From Lamprocystis purpurea DSM 4197 (lineage in GTDB: Bacteria > Pseudomonadota > Gammaproteobacteria > Chromatiales > Chromatiaceae): 46,505 nt of DNA. The stretch lies in contig NZ_KB902363.1 of NCBI RefSeq assembly GCF_000379525.1, positions 191,954 to 238,458 of the forward strand, read 5' to 3'. Below are positions 19,344 through 27,535 of the stretch, piece after piece (position 1 is the first letter of the stretch; every line of letters starts with the position of its first letter). The notes beneath the pieces were generated by a model, which was not told the DNA's origin, ran no database searches, and saw nothing but the letters and a program-made list of their open reading frames with translations. The position numbers and the translations under genes were made by a program.

Positions 19344-20860
19344 GCCCGCCCCCGGTCCATCGCCATCGCTCCGGCCTGCTGCGGGACCAGCAGCCCTGTA
19401 GGGTCCGCTTCGCGGACCAACGACCGTGCCGATCGCTCGGTGGCCGGGTCTATGCCCAAGGCCGCTCCGGCCTGCTGCGGGATCAGCAGCCCCCGAGAGA
19501 TCAGCCAATGGGCAATGGCCGATCCCTGTTGCGGCGGAACCCGGGGCATCCAGGATCGCACCAACTCGGGCGGGGTCATTCCCCGGCGGACACACCGCAA
19601 CAGGGGTGCGAGTTCCACTTCGCCGACGAAGGCGACGGGCGAGGCTAGACAGGGGTGTCGCACCGCGGGTCGGGGCTCGATGAACCGCTCCAATACGCAC
19701 GGCAGATCCACGATTTCCAGTCCCGGCGCCAGGTCCAAGGGGGTGCTCGGCGCGATCTGGGGAGCGGCTTGCGGCTGGGTGACCGCTGACGAGGCCGGGG
19801 CTCCGGCGCGTTGCCGCCAGAACCGCGTCGCCGCGGTACCGGCCACCTGCGCATAGTGGCCGCGTGCCCACAGCCGGTGCCGACCCGAGGCTTCGGCCAG
19901 ATGTTCGCGATAGAACGTCTGCGCCATTCCGTGCGACCGCGGCCGTTCCAGCAGCGTATTCACCACCACTGCGCCCAGCAGTGCCGATTGAATCGCCCGC
20001 TGCACTCCGCTGGACGATAAGGGGTCCAGCGCCAGCCCCGCGTCGCCGACTTTGATCGAGTCCCGCGTCACGCAATCCGCGTCGAGGTAGGGGGTGGCGT
20101 CGGTGGCCTGAACGGAGGAGAGCAGGTCCGCCCCGCCCCCGCGGGGCAGCAGCGATGAAGTGGCGATCAACGCGTGAAACTTGTCGGCCAAGGTGCCGGG
20201 CATCGCCCGCAAATCGCGTGGGTCAATGAAGACGAGCGCATTGTAGACCCCGTCCGGCAGCGGCACACCCCAAAACCAGGCGGCTGCTCCGGCCTCGATC
20301 CGCGGCTGCTCCGGCAATCCGTTCCCTTTCCAATAGCCGTACAGGGCCAGGGTCGTCGGGCCGGTTCGGTGGCGGCGACGCCCGAGTACGCCCGCTCGGC
20401 CCGAGGCGTCCGCGAGCAGCCGCGTCTCCAGCGCGACCCGGCGACCTTCGGACCTGACCGCCAGCCGCCATCCCGCCTCGCTCCGCTCCCAACCTTCCAG
20501 CGTCGCGGGTTGCAGGATGCGGACCCCGCACGCGCGTGCTTGCTCCAGCAGCAGGCCGTCAAAATGTCCTCGATCGACCAGCAACCCGTGGCCGTCGAGG
20601 TCCCGCCATCCCTGCTCCGCCCCCCAGCGCTGTTGAACCCCGCGTACCCGTGGGTAGCGCGCCGCTTCGAGGGCCGGCCCAGCGCCGATCGACTGCAGGA
20701 GTGGCAGCACCCCCGGAGTCAAAGACTCTCCCAAGTGGCGGCGCGGAAATGTCGCCCGCTCCACCAGGCAAACGCCCAGTCCGAATTGGGCGAGCCGGGC
20801 GGCGAGAACGCTTCCCGCCGGCCCGCCACCGATAATGCAGATGTCCGTCGTCACCGACAT
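19340..20860 (-). CDS. LodB/QhpG-like FAD-dependent monooxygenase
   Basis: 506 residues from the ATG at 20,860. DICIIGGGPAGSVLAARLAQ is the Rossmann FAD-binding motif, and PRRHLGESLTPGVLPLL is the substrate-side signature of the tryptophan-halogenase/geranylgeranyl-reductase superfamily. VGDAGLALDPLSSSGVQRAI is the second FAD motif. Next to a LodA-type oxidase and a radical SAM gene, it is best read as the flavoprotein that hydroxylates the precursor Trp of the quinone cofactor, the role of LodB, GoxB and QhpG. The C-terminus has an odd duplication: LLIPQQAGAALG and LLVPQQAGAMAM, from a 30-nt direct repeat. The frame continues upstream to 20,980, but that part runs into a REP repeat, so I use the later ATG. 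It overlaps the cyclase start by 4 nt. Confidence 0.85.
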   Translation of the reverse strand: MSVTTDICIIGGGPAGSVLAARLAQFGLGVCLVERATFPRRHLGESLTPGVLPLLQSIGAGPALEAARYPRVRGVQQRWGAEQGWRDLDGHGLLVDRGHFDGLLLEQARACGVRILQPATLEGWERSEAGWRLAVRSEGRRVALETRLLADASGRAGVLGRRRHRTGPTTLALYGYWKGNGLPEQPRIEAGAAAWFWGVPLPDGVYNALVFIDPRDLRAMPGTLADKFHALIATSSLLPRGGGADLLSSVQATDATPYLDADCVTRDSIKVGDAGLALDPLSSSGVQRAIQSALLGAVVVNTLLERPRSHGMAQTFYREHLAEASGRHRLWARGHYAQVAGTAATRFWRQRAGAPASSAVTQPQAAPQIAPSTPLDLAPGLEIVDLPCVLERFIEPRPAVRHPCLASPVAFVGEVELAPLLRCVRRGMTPPELVRSWMPRVPPQQGSAIAHWLISRGLLIPQQAGAALGIDPATERSARSLVREADPTGLLVPQQAGAMAMDRGRA

Positions 20861-20910
20861 GCAGATCTGGCCCCAGAATAAGGTAAGGAACGGTTCATGA
20901 ATCAAGCTCC

Positions 20911-20992
20911 GTAGGAGCCCGCTTGCGGGCGACGTGATCTGCCGGAATCGCGTCATTGTGCCCCCACCCGTCGCCCGCAAGCGGGCTCCTAC
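20911..20992. repeat. REP-type inverted pair, 23-bp perfect arms
   Basis: Arms at 20,911-20,933 and 20,970-20,992 (starting GTAGGAGCCCGCTTGCGGGC and its complement) are perfect reverse complements. Each arm is itself palindromic. The spacer and left arm match bases 1-75 of the window in inverted orientation. The element lies between the radical SAM and flavoprotein genes, inside the presumed operon, where it may cause partial termination or mRNA processing. Confidence 0.75.
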
Positions 20993-21059
20993 GGGTTGGA
21001 TTTTTCGCGGAAATCACCTTACGTTAGACTGTGGAGCAACAAAAAGCCTTTATGTTGAC

Positions 21060-22460
21060 TCATACCCTAATCCTAGGGGCTAAGTCCGACAGGCTGCTAG
21101 TCACCGCCGACGGGTCTGAAGCCGAGCCTGGCTCGGCCCCGGCCGACACGCGAAGATAAGCCCCGAGGCAGTAATGCAGCCAACCGCGGATGAAGTCGCA
21201 GGCGGGTCGACCTCGTCGTATCACCTCGTGGTGGCAACCGCCGCCGCAGAGATAGCGTGCCCAACACAGGGTACAGGGTGCTTGCCGATGCACGTGACGT
21301 TCCTTCAGCCAGGCGGCTTGGCGCCCTTGATCGATCCCCGTCGCCAGGGAGCCCAGGGCGCCCGTCGGGTCGCCGACGAACCGATGGCAGGCCGCAAGTT
21401 CCCCGTCCGCGGAGACGCCCAGATAGCCGGCCCCGGCTCCGCACGGATAAGGCCGGTGGGTGCCTTTGCCGATCTCCGTCATGGCGTTGACCATGTTGGA
21501 AAAGAGATAGCGCGCTCCGGTCCGGATCCGGCGCTCGTATTCCCGCCCACAGTCGATCATGGCCCCCAGCATCAGCTCCAGGTCGTCGCGTTGCATTTCG
21601 CCTTGGCCGGACGGTGCGCTAAGCAGCGGCGCAAAGCCGACGCTGTGAAATCCCTCGGCGATGAGCTGCTCCAGTGTCATCCGCAACCCGAGGTTGGCTG
21701 GGGTCACTGTCACCCGGGCCGACACCTGCATGCTCCGCTGGGTCGCCAACAGCGGACGCACATGCTCCATGATGCGGTCGTAGCTGCCGCGGCCGCCCTT
21801 ATACGGACGTAGCCGATCGTGCACCTCCCGCGGACCGTCAACACTGATGGTCACGGCAAACCCATAATCCTCGAAGAAGGCTCCGTCAGCCGGCTGCAGC
21901 AAGGTCCCATTGGTCGTGATGGAAAAGGTGATGTCCACCCCCCGCTCGGCCGCCCGTTCGGCGGCGTAACGGGTGGCGGCCTGCACGACCGGGCGATTCG
22001 CCAATGGCTCACCGCCGAGAAAGGCGAGGTTGAGGCGTGAGCCCGGCAGTGCGGCGTCCACGAGCAAATCGACCGCCTGGAGAGCCGTCTTCCGGCTCAT
22101 GTTCTGCGCCGCCCCGCCGAACTCCCCTTGCTGCGCGTAGCAATAGGTGCAACCCAGGTTGCATTGCTGCGCGACCGCCAGCGACAACGCGTGCAGCGGT
22201 GGCCCGGACAGTGCGGCATCGTCGATCGCCGGTGCCTCGTCCAGTCCGGCCTCGGCCAGCAGAGCGCCGACGGTCCAGTCGGTTTGGGCCGTGTCGAGCC
22301 GGGAGAACAGAATCGGATCCGCATCGAAGAGCCGACTGCCATCCGCGACAAAGACATGACTGCCGAGACCGGTCTCGAACAAGTGCACCGCGGCACTGCG
22401 CGGTGCCGAACGCGCCATAGCGCCGCGCGCGGTCACGCGTAACGCGTCGGCCGGCGTCAT
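21060..22460 (-). CDS. QhpD-like radical SAM/SPASM peptide-modifying enzyme
   Basis: 466 residues. The radical SAM cluster motif is CNLGCTYCYA (Cys100, Cys104, Cys107; CX3CX2C). LAFLGGEPLANRP and FSITTNGTLLQP are further family motifs, and VTISVDGPREVHDRLRP is typical of anSME/QhpD-like enzymes. The SPASM region carries CGAGAGYLGVSADGELAAC, then CTLCWARYLCGGGCHHE and later Cys residues for two auxiliary [4Fe-4S] clusters. QhpD of this family forms thioether bonds in the CTQ-bearing subunit of quinohemoprotein amine dehydrogenase. Its start overlaps the stop of the LodA-like gene (ATGA), so that oxidase is the obvious substrate. The exact bond formed is unknown. Confidence 0.88.
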   Translation of the reverse strand: MTPADALRVTARGAMARSAPRSAAVHLFETGLGSHVFVADGSRLFDADPILFSRLDTAQTDWTVGALLAEAGLDEAPAIDDAALSGPPLHALSLAVAQQCNLGCTYCYAQQGEFGGAAQNMSRKTALQAVDLLVDAALPGSRLNLAFLGGEPLANRPVVQAATRYAAERAAERGVDITFSITTNGTLLQPADGAFFEDYGFAVTISVDGPREVHDRLRPYKGGRGSYDRIMEHVRPLLATQRSMQVSARVTVTPANLGLRMTLEQLIAEGFHSVGFAPLLSAPSGQGEMQRDDLELMLGAMIDCGREYERRIRTGARYLFSNMVNAMTEIGKGTHRPYPCGAGAGYLGVSADGELAACHRFVGDPTGALGSLATGIDQGRQAAWLKERHVHRQAPCTLCWARYLCGGGCHHEVIRRGRPACDFIRGWLHYCLGAYLRVSAGAEPGSASDPSAVTSSLSDLAPRIRV

Positions 22461-24823
22461 GTCGATGCGTTCCCGGTCGGCGGAGCATCCGCGGTTCGAT
22501 CCCGCTCGACCCCGCCGATCTGGAATCGCAGGTAGTGCTCCCAGGCCCGGAACAGGTCGTCATAGTTGAGCAAACGGGCGTCCCGGTAGTCGTCGGGCAC
22601 ATAGTCCCCGGTGCGCTCCTTCTGCATCCAATTGTCGCCTTCGCTCGCCCCCGCGCTGTTGGGCTTCACGTTCACAAAGTCGGGCCGGGCGGACGCCCAG
22701 TAATAGCAGGAGCACTCGCGGTAGTCATTCTGCCAGGGGGAGCAGAGGCCCTGGGTCAGTTCGCCCGGTTTGGCCAATGTACGGGAGATCATCGCGCTGC
22801 CGTCCTCGAAAAAGGGCCGGACCCGCAGCGACAGCTTGAGAGTGTTCTGCGCATCGGCGACATCAAAGAGCGCCTGGGTGGACCAGACCGGTGTCTTTGT
22901 GAAATAACAGTCGACCGATTGTCCAACCCGTTGATTCAGGATTTGGGCCAGCGCATTCGACCACTCCAAAGGCAGCACGCCATCGGGGTTGCCGGTGAAC
23001 CCGAGCACGGTCGTGCGGGTACGCGGGTTATAGGGGGAGGGTCCGATCATCTGGGTGTATAGATTGGTGTCATCGACCCGGAGGAGTCGGTGCCCGACCA
23101 GATCGGGCAACGCCGGTCCGCCTTCAATTGGCTCCATTTCCATCACCAGACTGTCATACTCCCGCAACACGATGCCCTCGAACAGACGGCGCCAGACCGC
23201 CCGAAAGTCCATTTCCAAACCCGGGGTGCAGTTGCCCACCGACATCTCGGGCCGGGAGGCGAACGGATTGCCGGCGGCGACATGATGGATCTGCGCGTGC
23301 CGATTGCGTGCGATGAGCCGCTGCTGCGGGTTCGTCTCGGGCACCTCGGGGCCTGGGTGCAGCGGCAGACCCGAGCAGCGCAGGATCGCGTTGATCTGCC
23401 GGTAGGTGAGCGCAAGGTATCCGCCATCCGCACCGCACATCATCGCCGGCATCTTGCGCCGTCCGTGATCCGTGAAATCACCCACCTCGGTCGGCAGTCG
23501 CAACGCATGGGCAAACCACGGGGAGGCCCCCCCTTGGAGTGCGGCATAGACCTGTTGGTGAAGCGCCATGATCATCAGTGAGTCCGCGGTGCGCTCGGGG
23601 ACGATGGGCCGCATCATGCGGTAGACATCAAACGCCTCCTCAGCGGGCATGGTGTCGAAGTCGAGCGGATCGCGTCCATTGACGGGATTGCCGTTCATCA
23701 CCGCGACATTCAGGAAGCGCACCGTATCGAAGGCGCGACGGACAATGTCGAGGGCGCGTTCGCGGGTCTCTTCCGCGTGCTCCTCCGTGGGGACCCAAGG
23801 GCCATGGATCACCTGATCCAGATCGTCCGCCAGGGTGCGGAGAAACACCGTATCCGGCAACACCGCCGGCGGTCCGGAGCAGATCCGGGCGGCCGCCTCG
23901 AGGACCACGGAACCCATGTGCAGCCTGACTTCGACGACACCGTCACAGGTGTCGTCGAGATAGCCCCGACTCACGGCGATGTTGTCATTCAACCAACAGG
24001 GGCCGGGAGGGACGATGGCGTAGAGCGACGGCGGCAAGGTCTGAAGGGCGGCGAATTGCTCTGAGGGGTCTCCGTCGTCCTTCCCGAATTGAAGCCAATC
24101 CTTGCCGGGATCATAAACCGCCTGCTCGGGCGGCGGGGTCCACACGGATTGCTGCCAGGACGCTCCATAGAGTTCCTGCAGCTCACTGGAATCCAATCGG
24201 GGTCCGTAGATCTTGCCCGGTGCAGGGGTAAAGCGCAGGCGAATCTCGGGGTGACACGCCGTTGGCTTGATGTACTGCACCTGGCCGAGAGCGATCGAGA
24301 CCTCGGCATCGACAAAGTTGCGGCAATGCCCGCGCAGGGGCTGGGCGCCATGGGTCGAGAACCAGGGGGTCTGCGCCGACACCGCGTCGTCCGGGTTCGC
24401 GGTACGCCGGGCCACCTTGCGGTTGGCAACCGTTACCTGCCAGGTCACATCGGCCGGCGTCAAACCCTCTTCGAGCAGGATTTCGAGCGTCAGCGGAACC
24501 CATTGATCACCCTCGACCTGGGTCCAGACCTCGAGAAAGGGCGCGACGGGCCGGATGTGCTCCGTCGTCTCGCCGTCCGTATCGGCCTCCGGGGTGCGCA
24601 CCTCTTTGAAGGAGACGACCTCCGGGATGAACGCATCCACGATCTCCCCCGTTTCGCCGTCCACCCTGAAGGTCACGGCACCCTTGATGCGGGGAATGTC
24701 GAGCGGATGTTCCGGGTCCGCCTCGATCTCGTAGGCTACCAATGGCTCAGCGCCAGAACCGAGTCGACCGATCGCGAGCGGCGGCAGAATGCGTAGCGCC
24801 CTGATTCTCATTGGGATGCTCAT
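22457..24823 (-). CDS. LodA/GoxA-like CTQ-dependent amino acid oxidase
   Basis: 788 residues from the ATG at 24,823, which overlaps the stop of the ferritin-like gene (ATGA). The N-terminus (RALRILPPLAIGRLGSG) and RGHCRNFVDAEVSIALGQVQ are typical of the LodA family. In known members a Cys and a Trp are oxidised and joined to give cysteine tryptophylquinone. Candidates here are Cys532 in GNCTPGLEMDFRAVW and Trp697 in GLCSPWQNDYREC; the pairing is inferred, not shown. Family members oxidise lysine or glycine with O2, releasing aldehyde, ammonia and H2O2; the substrate here is unknown. No signal peptide is seen. A frame extension to 24,874 exists but overlaps the upstream gene and is not needed. 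Confidence 0.87.
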   Translation of the reverse strand: MSIPMRIRALRILPPLAIGRLGSGAEPLVAYEIEADPEHPLDIPRIKGAVTFRVDGETGEIVDAFIPEVVSFKEVRTPEADTDGETTEHIRPVAPFLEVWTQVEGDQWVPLTLEILLEEGLTPADVTWQVTVANRKVARRTANPDDAVSAQTPWFSTHGAQPLRGHCRNFVDAEVSIALGQVQYIKPTACHPEIRLRFTPAPGKIYGPRLDSSELQELYGASWQQSVWTPPPEQAVYDPGKDWLQFGKDDGDPSEQFAALQTLPPSLYAIVPPGPCWLNDNIAVSRGYLDDTCDGVVEVRLHMGSVVLEAAARICSGPPAVLPDTVFLRTLADDLDQVIHGPWVPTEEHAEETRERALDIVRRAFDTVRFLNVAVMNGNPVNGRDPLDFDTMPAEEAFDVYRMMRPIVPERTADSLMIMALHQQVYAALQGGASPWFAHALRLPTEVGDFTDHGRRKMPAMMCGADGGYLALTYRQINAILRCSGLPLHPGPEVPETNPQQRLIARNRHAQIHHVAAGNPFASRPEMSVGNCTPGLEMDFRAVWRRLFEGIVLREYDSLVMEMEPIEGGPALPDLVGHRLLRVDDTNLYTQMIGPSPYNPRTRTTVLGFTGNPDGVLPLEWSNALAQILNQRVGQSVDCYFTKTPVWSTQALFDVADAQNTLKLSLRVRPFFEDGSAMISRTLAKPGELTQGLCSPWQNDYRECSCYYWASARPDFVNVKPNSAGASEGDNWMQKERTGDYVPDDYRDARLLNYDDLFRAWEHYLRFQIGGVERDRTADAPPTGNAST

Positions 24824-26310
24824 GTGCAGTGCCCTCCAGTTCGCGGCAATCCACCTTTGATGAGATCGATCCAAGCCACCGACCTTTGATCCAACTGTCG
24901 CAGCGCCCTGAGATAGTTGGCTTCATCGATGGTCAATGCCGGAGCGAGCGGGTCGTCCCGCGTCAGTAAGGTATCGCAGATCGCGAGCGACGACATCAGG
25001 ATGTCCTGATGCTGTTGCCAGCAGTCCGGCTCGTCCGTGGGCAACGCCAGCGTGTAGGGCAGCTCGAACGGTGGCGCAGCGCACGCGTCCTCGGCCGGAA
25101 CGCCATCCCGCAGCGGGCGGCGCACCAGGATTCCGGCCAGCGCCTTCAGGTTGTACATCTCGCCAAAGACCTTGTGCATCACTGCCCCCCGGACATTGGG
25201 CTCGCGCGGGTCGACGAGCCGCGCCAACCGGAAGCTGTGGGTCAGGTAGGCGAGCAGGGCGCGGTAGCGCAGGTTGAACAAGGTCGCCCAAAGCCAAGAC
25301 GTCTGTTGCTCGATGCGGGTGCTGCCCTCCGGCTGATCGTGCGTGCCCAGGGTGCTCGGGTTGACCGGCACCTTGTACACGAATGCCTGCTCGCTTGCGG
25401 CCTGACGAAACGCATCCAGCAGACTCAGGAACCGCACGAAGTGGGACGGCTCCTGATCGTTCGCCGCTCTGAGGTGGGCCGCCTCGCCCTGCTTCCCGAT
25501 CTGCCGCAGGGCCGCGATCGCCTCGGTCCGGGTTGCCAGCCGCAGGACGATCACATTGCTGCGCTCGGCAATGGGCACCGCGGGAGGCTCGGTCTCGCCC
25601 GGCCGCGCCGGCGGGGGCCGGTAGCCGCGACCCCACTCGTCCCAGGACGCCTGATGCGCATAGGTATCCGGGCGAAAGACCGTGTCGGGGATCTGTGACG
25701 GGTCCGCAAGGACCTTGATGATCCGATCATAGAGTTGGCCCACGGTGTGGGCGTGGCCAGTGACCGGCGCGTCACCCACGCTCTGCACGACCATCCGGAT
25801 GTCTTCCCTCAGCGTGACGCTCGGGTCCTGACTGTGCTCGCGGAACAATAATTGCCAGTCGTAAGGCGCCTCCGCGTACACGTACCACGCCAACAACTGC
25901 GCGCTGACGGGCGCGAGGCGAAAAGGAAAAGGCAGAAAGTCGGTGTCGGCCGGAAAATGGGAGCGGTCGAAGCAAATCGGCCCCCCGATCAAGCAGAGCA
26001 GGTTCTGCACCGTCAATAAGTGCCCCATCTCCTCTTTGGCGACCGTCAGGAGCCGATTGCGCCATTCCCCGACCTGGCGGCGCTGTTCGGGGGTTCCAGT
26101 TTGGTCGTTGAGCGAGTAAGCCGCATAGAGATACTGGACCATCAGGCTATGCTCCAGCTCCGCACCAATATGCAGCAACATGATGAGGTAGTCACGCCAC
26201 CCCATGCCCTGCGGTTTCGGTGGAAGCGGGCGTTGCAGCGTTACCCAGTCCAGCGGCACCTGCGCTGCGGGGCCGTGCGTCTCGTCCTCCGGCTGTGATT
26301 CCTCCGTCAT
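24820..26310 (-). CDS. Ferritin-like (VioB/PF12902-type) protein
   Basis: 496 residues from the ATG at 26,310 with AGGTG just upstream. Residues about 40-110 hold the ferritin-like four-helix iron site: LLHIGAELEHSLMVQYLYAA followed by VAKEEMGHLLTVQNLLCLIG (ligand pattern ExxH). This is the domain of VioB and other iminophenylpyruvate-dimer-synthase-like proteins. A later helical region (VMHKVFGEMYNLKALAGIL) also fits. It is the first gene of the operon and coupled to the CTQ oxidase. VioB acts on an imine product of an amino acid oxidase, so it may process the oxidase product, or it may help build the cofactor; both are inferences. The frame is open to 26,451 but lacks domain similarity there. 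Confidence 0.83.
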   Translation of the reverse strand: MTEESQPEDETHGPAAQVPLDWVTLQRPLPPKPQGMGWRDYLIMLLHIGAELEHSLMVQYLYAAYSLNDQTGTPEQRRQVGEWRNRLLTVAKEEMGHLLTVQNLLCLIGGPICFDRSHFPADTDFLPFPFRLAPVSAQLLAWYVYAEAPYDWQLLFREHSQDPSVTLREDIRMVVQSVGDAPVTGHAHTVGQLYDRIIKVLADPSQIPDTVFRPDTYAHQASWDEWGRGYRPPPARPGETEPPAVPIAERSNVIVLRLATRTEAIAALRQIGKQGEAAHLRAANDQEPSHFVRFLSLLDAFRQAASEQAFVYKVPVNPSTLGTHDQPEGSTRIEQQTSWLWATLFNLRYRALLAYLTHSFRLARLVDPREPNVRGAVMHKVFGEMYNLKALAGILVRRPLRDGVPAEDACAAPPFELPYTLALPTDEPDCWQQHQDILMSSLAICDTLLTRDDPLAPALTIDEANYLRALRQLDQRSVAWIDLIKGGLPRTGGHCT

Positions 26311-26578
26311 CGGGCACCTCAGGCTCTGTATGCGTTTCCGATTGGACGGGCTGACTGCCCCGGCGACGACCTTGGCTTGACCGGATCGACAAGCCGACAG
26401 CCCAGACTCCTTAATTGTCGACTTTGGGGTTTTGTAAAGAAACCCAAGCAAAGCCCCTCGTCGTGACCGGACCCGGGCAGATGCAAGGCGGATGACCGCG
26501 CAATCGGTTACAGTTGGCGCGTGCCCAGCGGGCCGCTGTAGCCCCTGATCTCCTCCCTAATCAGTCGTAGATTCAGTC

Positions 26579-27103
26579 ATGTTGCAAGACATCGAGGGTC
26601 GCGCCACGGTCGATTACATGCTGCGGACCGCCCAGCAGAATCAGATGGCACTGACCAGCCTGGCCGACCAGAAGGCCAATATCGTACTCGGTCTGACCTT
26701 CCTCCTGACCACCTTGACGGCAACCCGATTCGCCCAGGGCGAGTTTCCGCCCGCGCTCCTGATGTTGCTGGTGTCCTCCATCGCGGCGGCTCTGTTCGCG
26801 CTGGCGGCCTTGATTCCCAGCTCCTCCGTCGTTCGCCGGCCCCCGGCCAAGGAGGGGGCTCCCGCCCCCAATCCACTGTTCTTCGGGGGCATCGCTGCCT
26901 TCGACTACCCGGACTACCTGGTCCGCATGACCGAGGTCATGCGCACAAACGCGAGCGTCTACGACGTGATCATCGCGGATCTTCATGCCGGCGCCTTGGC
27001 CCTGCGGCGCAAATATCTGTGGCTCCGGTACAGCTATGTCGCCCTGATGACCGGACTGGCGCTCAGCGGCCTGACGTGGCTGGCCCTCTATCTGACCGCC
27101 TGA
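26579..27103 (+). CDS. PycTM-like (DUF5706) membrane protein
   Basis: 174 residues. LTSLADQKANIVLGLTFLLT is the start of the first membrane helix and contains the family ADxKANI motif. A second helix follows (LLMLLVSSIAAALFALAALI), then NPLFFGGIAAFDYPDYLVRM with the conserved NxLFFG. The third helix is YSYVALMTGLALSGLTWLAL, preceded by LRRKYLWLRYSY. This is the architecture of the Pycsar effector PycTM (PF18967), which disrupts membranes after binding a cyclic pyrimidine nucleotide. No small PycC cyclase is adjacent. It is divergent from the CTQ operon, sharing a 268-bp intergenic region. Alternative role: a membrane protein of unrelated function. Confidence 0.75.
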   Translation: MLQDIEGRATVDYMLRTAQQNQMALTSLADQKANIVLGLTFLLTTLTATRFAQGEFPPALLMLLVSSIAAALFALAALIPSSSVVRRPPAKEGAPAPNPLFFGGIAAFDYPDYLVRMTEVMRTNASVYDVIIADLHAGALALRRKYLWLRYSYVALMTGLALSGLTWLALYLTA

Positions 27104-27274
27104 CGCCGACCGTCGCCGGGACAATCCCCGACGGCGATGGCCGCGCCCAACCCCGGCACTCGGCTACCCTGGGTCCGGTACGCTGTGCCATGAACACGGG
27201 ATCGCCGTGGCGCCAACCTCGTAGCCAATCGACGAGGACCACCGCGTGGTGTTGGTCAGCGCCGCGTCCGCGTG

Positions 27275-27398
27275 GGCCTTGATCAAGATTCCGGCCACTT
27301 GGGCTCGCCGGTTGCGTAGTCAGGCCATCCTGGCCTGACACCGTCAGGGCTGGAAGCCCTGACTACGCACGCCGCTGGCCGGGATGATGATCAAGGCC
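27275..27398. mobile_element. MITE-like element, copy 3
   Basis: Same ~120-bp element as at 14,788 and 15,273. Its terminal inverted repeats are the best preserved: GGCCTTGATCAAGATTCCGG at the left, and GATGATGATCAAGGCC at the right. In this copy GTAGTCAGG and CCTGACTAC bracket the two internal hairpins, so an alternative larger cruciform is possible. Confidence 0.75.
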
Positions 27399-27417
27399 TG
27401 AAACGGCCTTGATCATC
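27386..27417. repeat. 13-bp perfect hairpin at the end of MITE copy 3
   Basis: GATGATCAAGGCC at 27,386-27,398 and its exact complement at 27,405-27,417 are separated by TGAAAC. It is formed by the MITE right end meeting the start of another repeat block. No T-run follows, so terminator function is doubtful. Confidence 0.7.
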
Positions 27418-27535
27418 GTTTCGGCCAGCGAAGGTCTGTCCGCAACTGGAGGTCGAGGCTTTAGCCGGTGGCGATTCCAGAAATCTCAAATAAACGCAAG
27501 GTGCAGCAGTTGCCATCAAGCGGTCCCCTTGAGTA

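Larger units (their letters stand above)
27104..27535. other. Intergenic region with MITE copy 3 and related repeats
   Basis: No gene is visible. It holds the third MITE copy, the hairpin at its end and a block near 27,405-27,462 (starting GGCCTTGATCATCGTTTCGG) that recurs with changes near 30,230-30,290. Bases 27,463-27,535 show nothing. Confidence 0.5.

Noticed and set aside
19344-20075. N-terminal extension of the cyclase to 20,075
   Set aside because: The extra 244 residues lie opposite-frame over the flavoprotein gene and lack structure; the GTG at 19,343 couples exactly with the flavoprotein stop.
15966-27103. A complete Pycsar defence system made of the large cyclase and the PycTM-like protein
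   Set aside because: Known PycC cyclases are small and adjacent to the effector; here the cyclase is multidomain, distant and in another operon.
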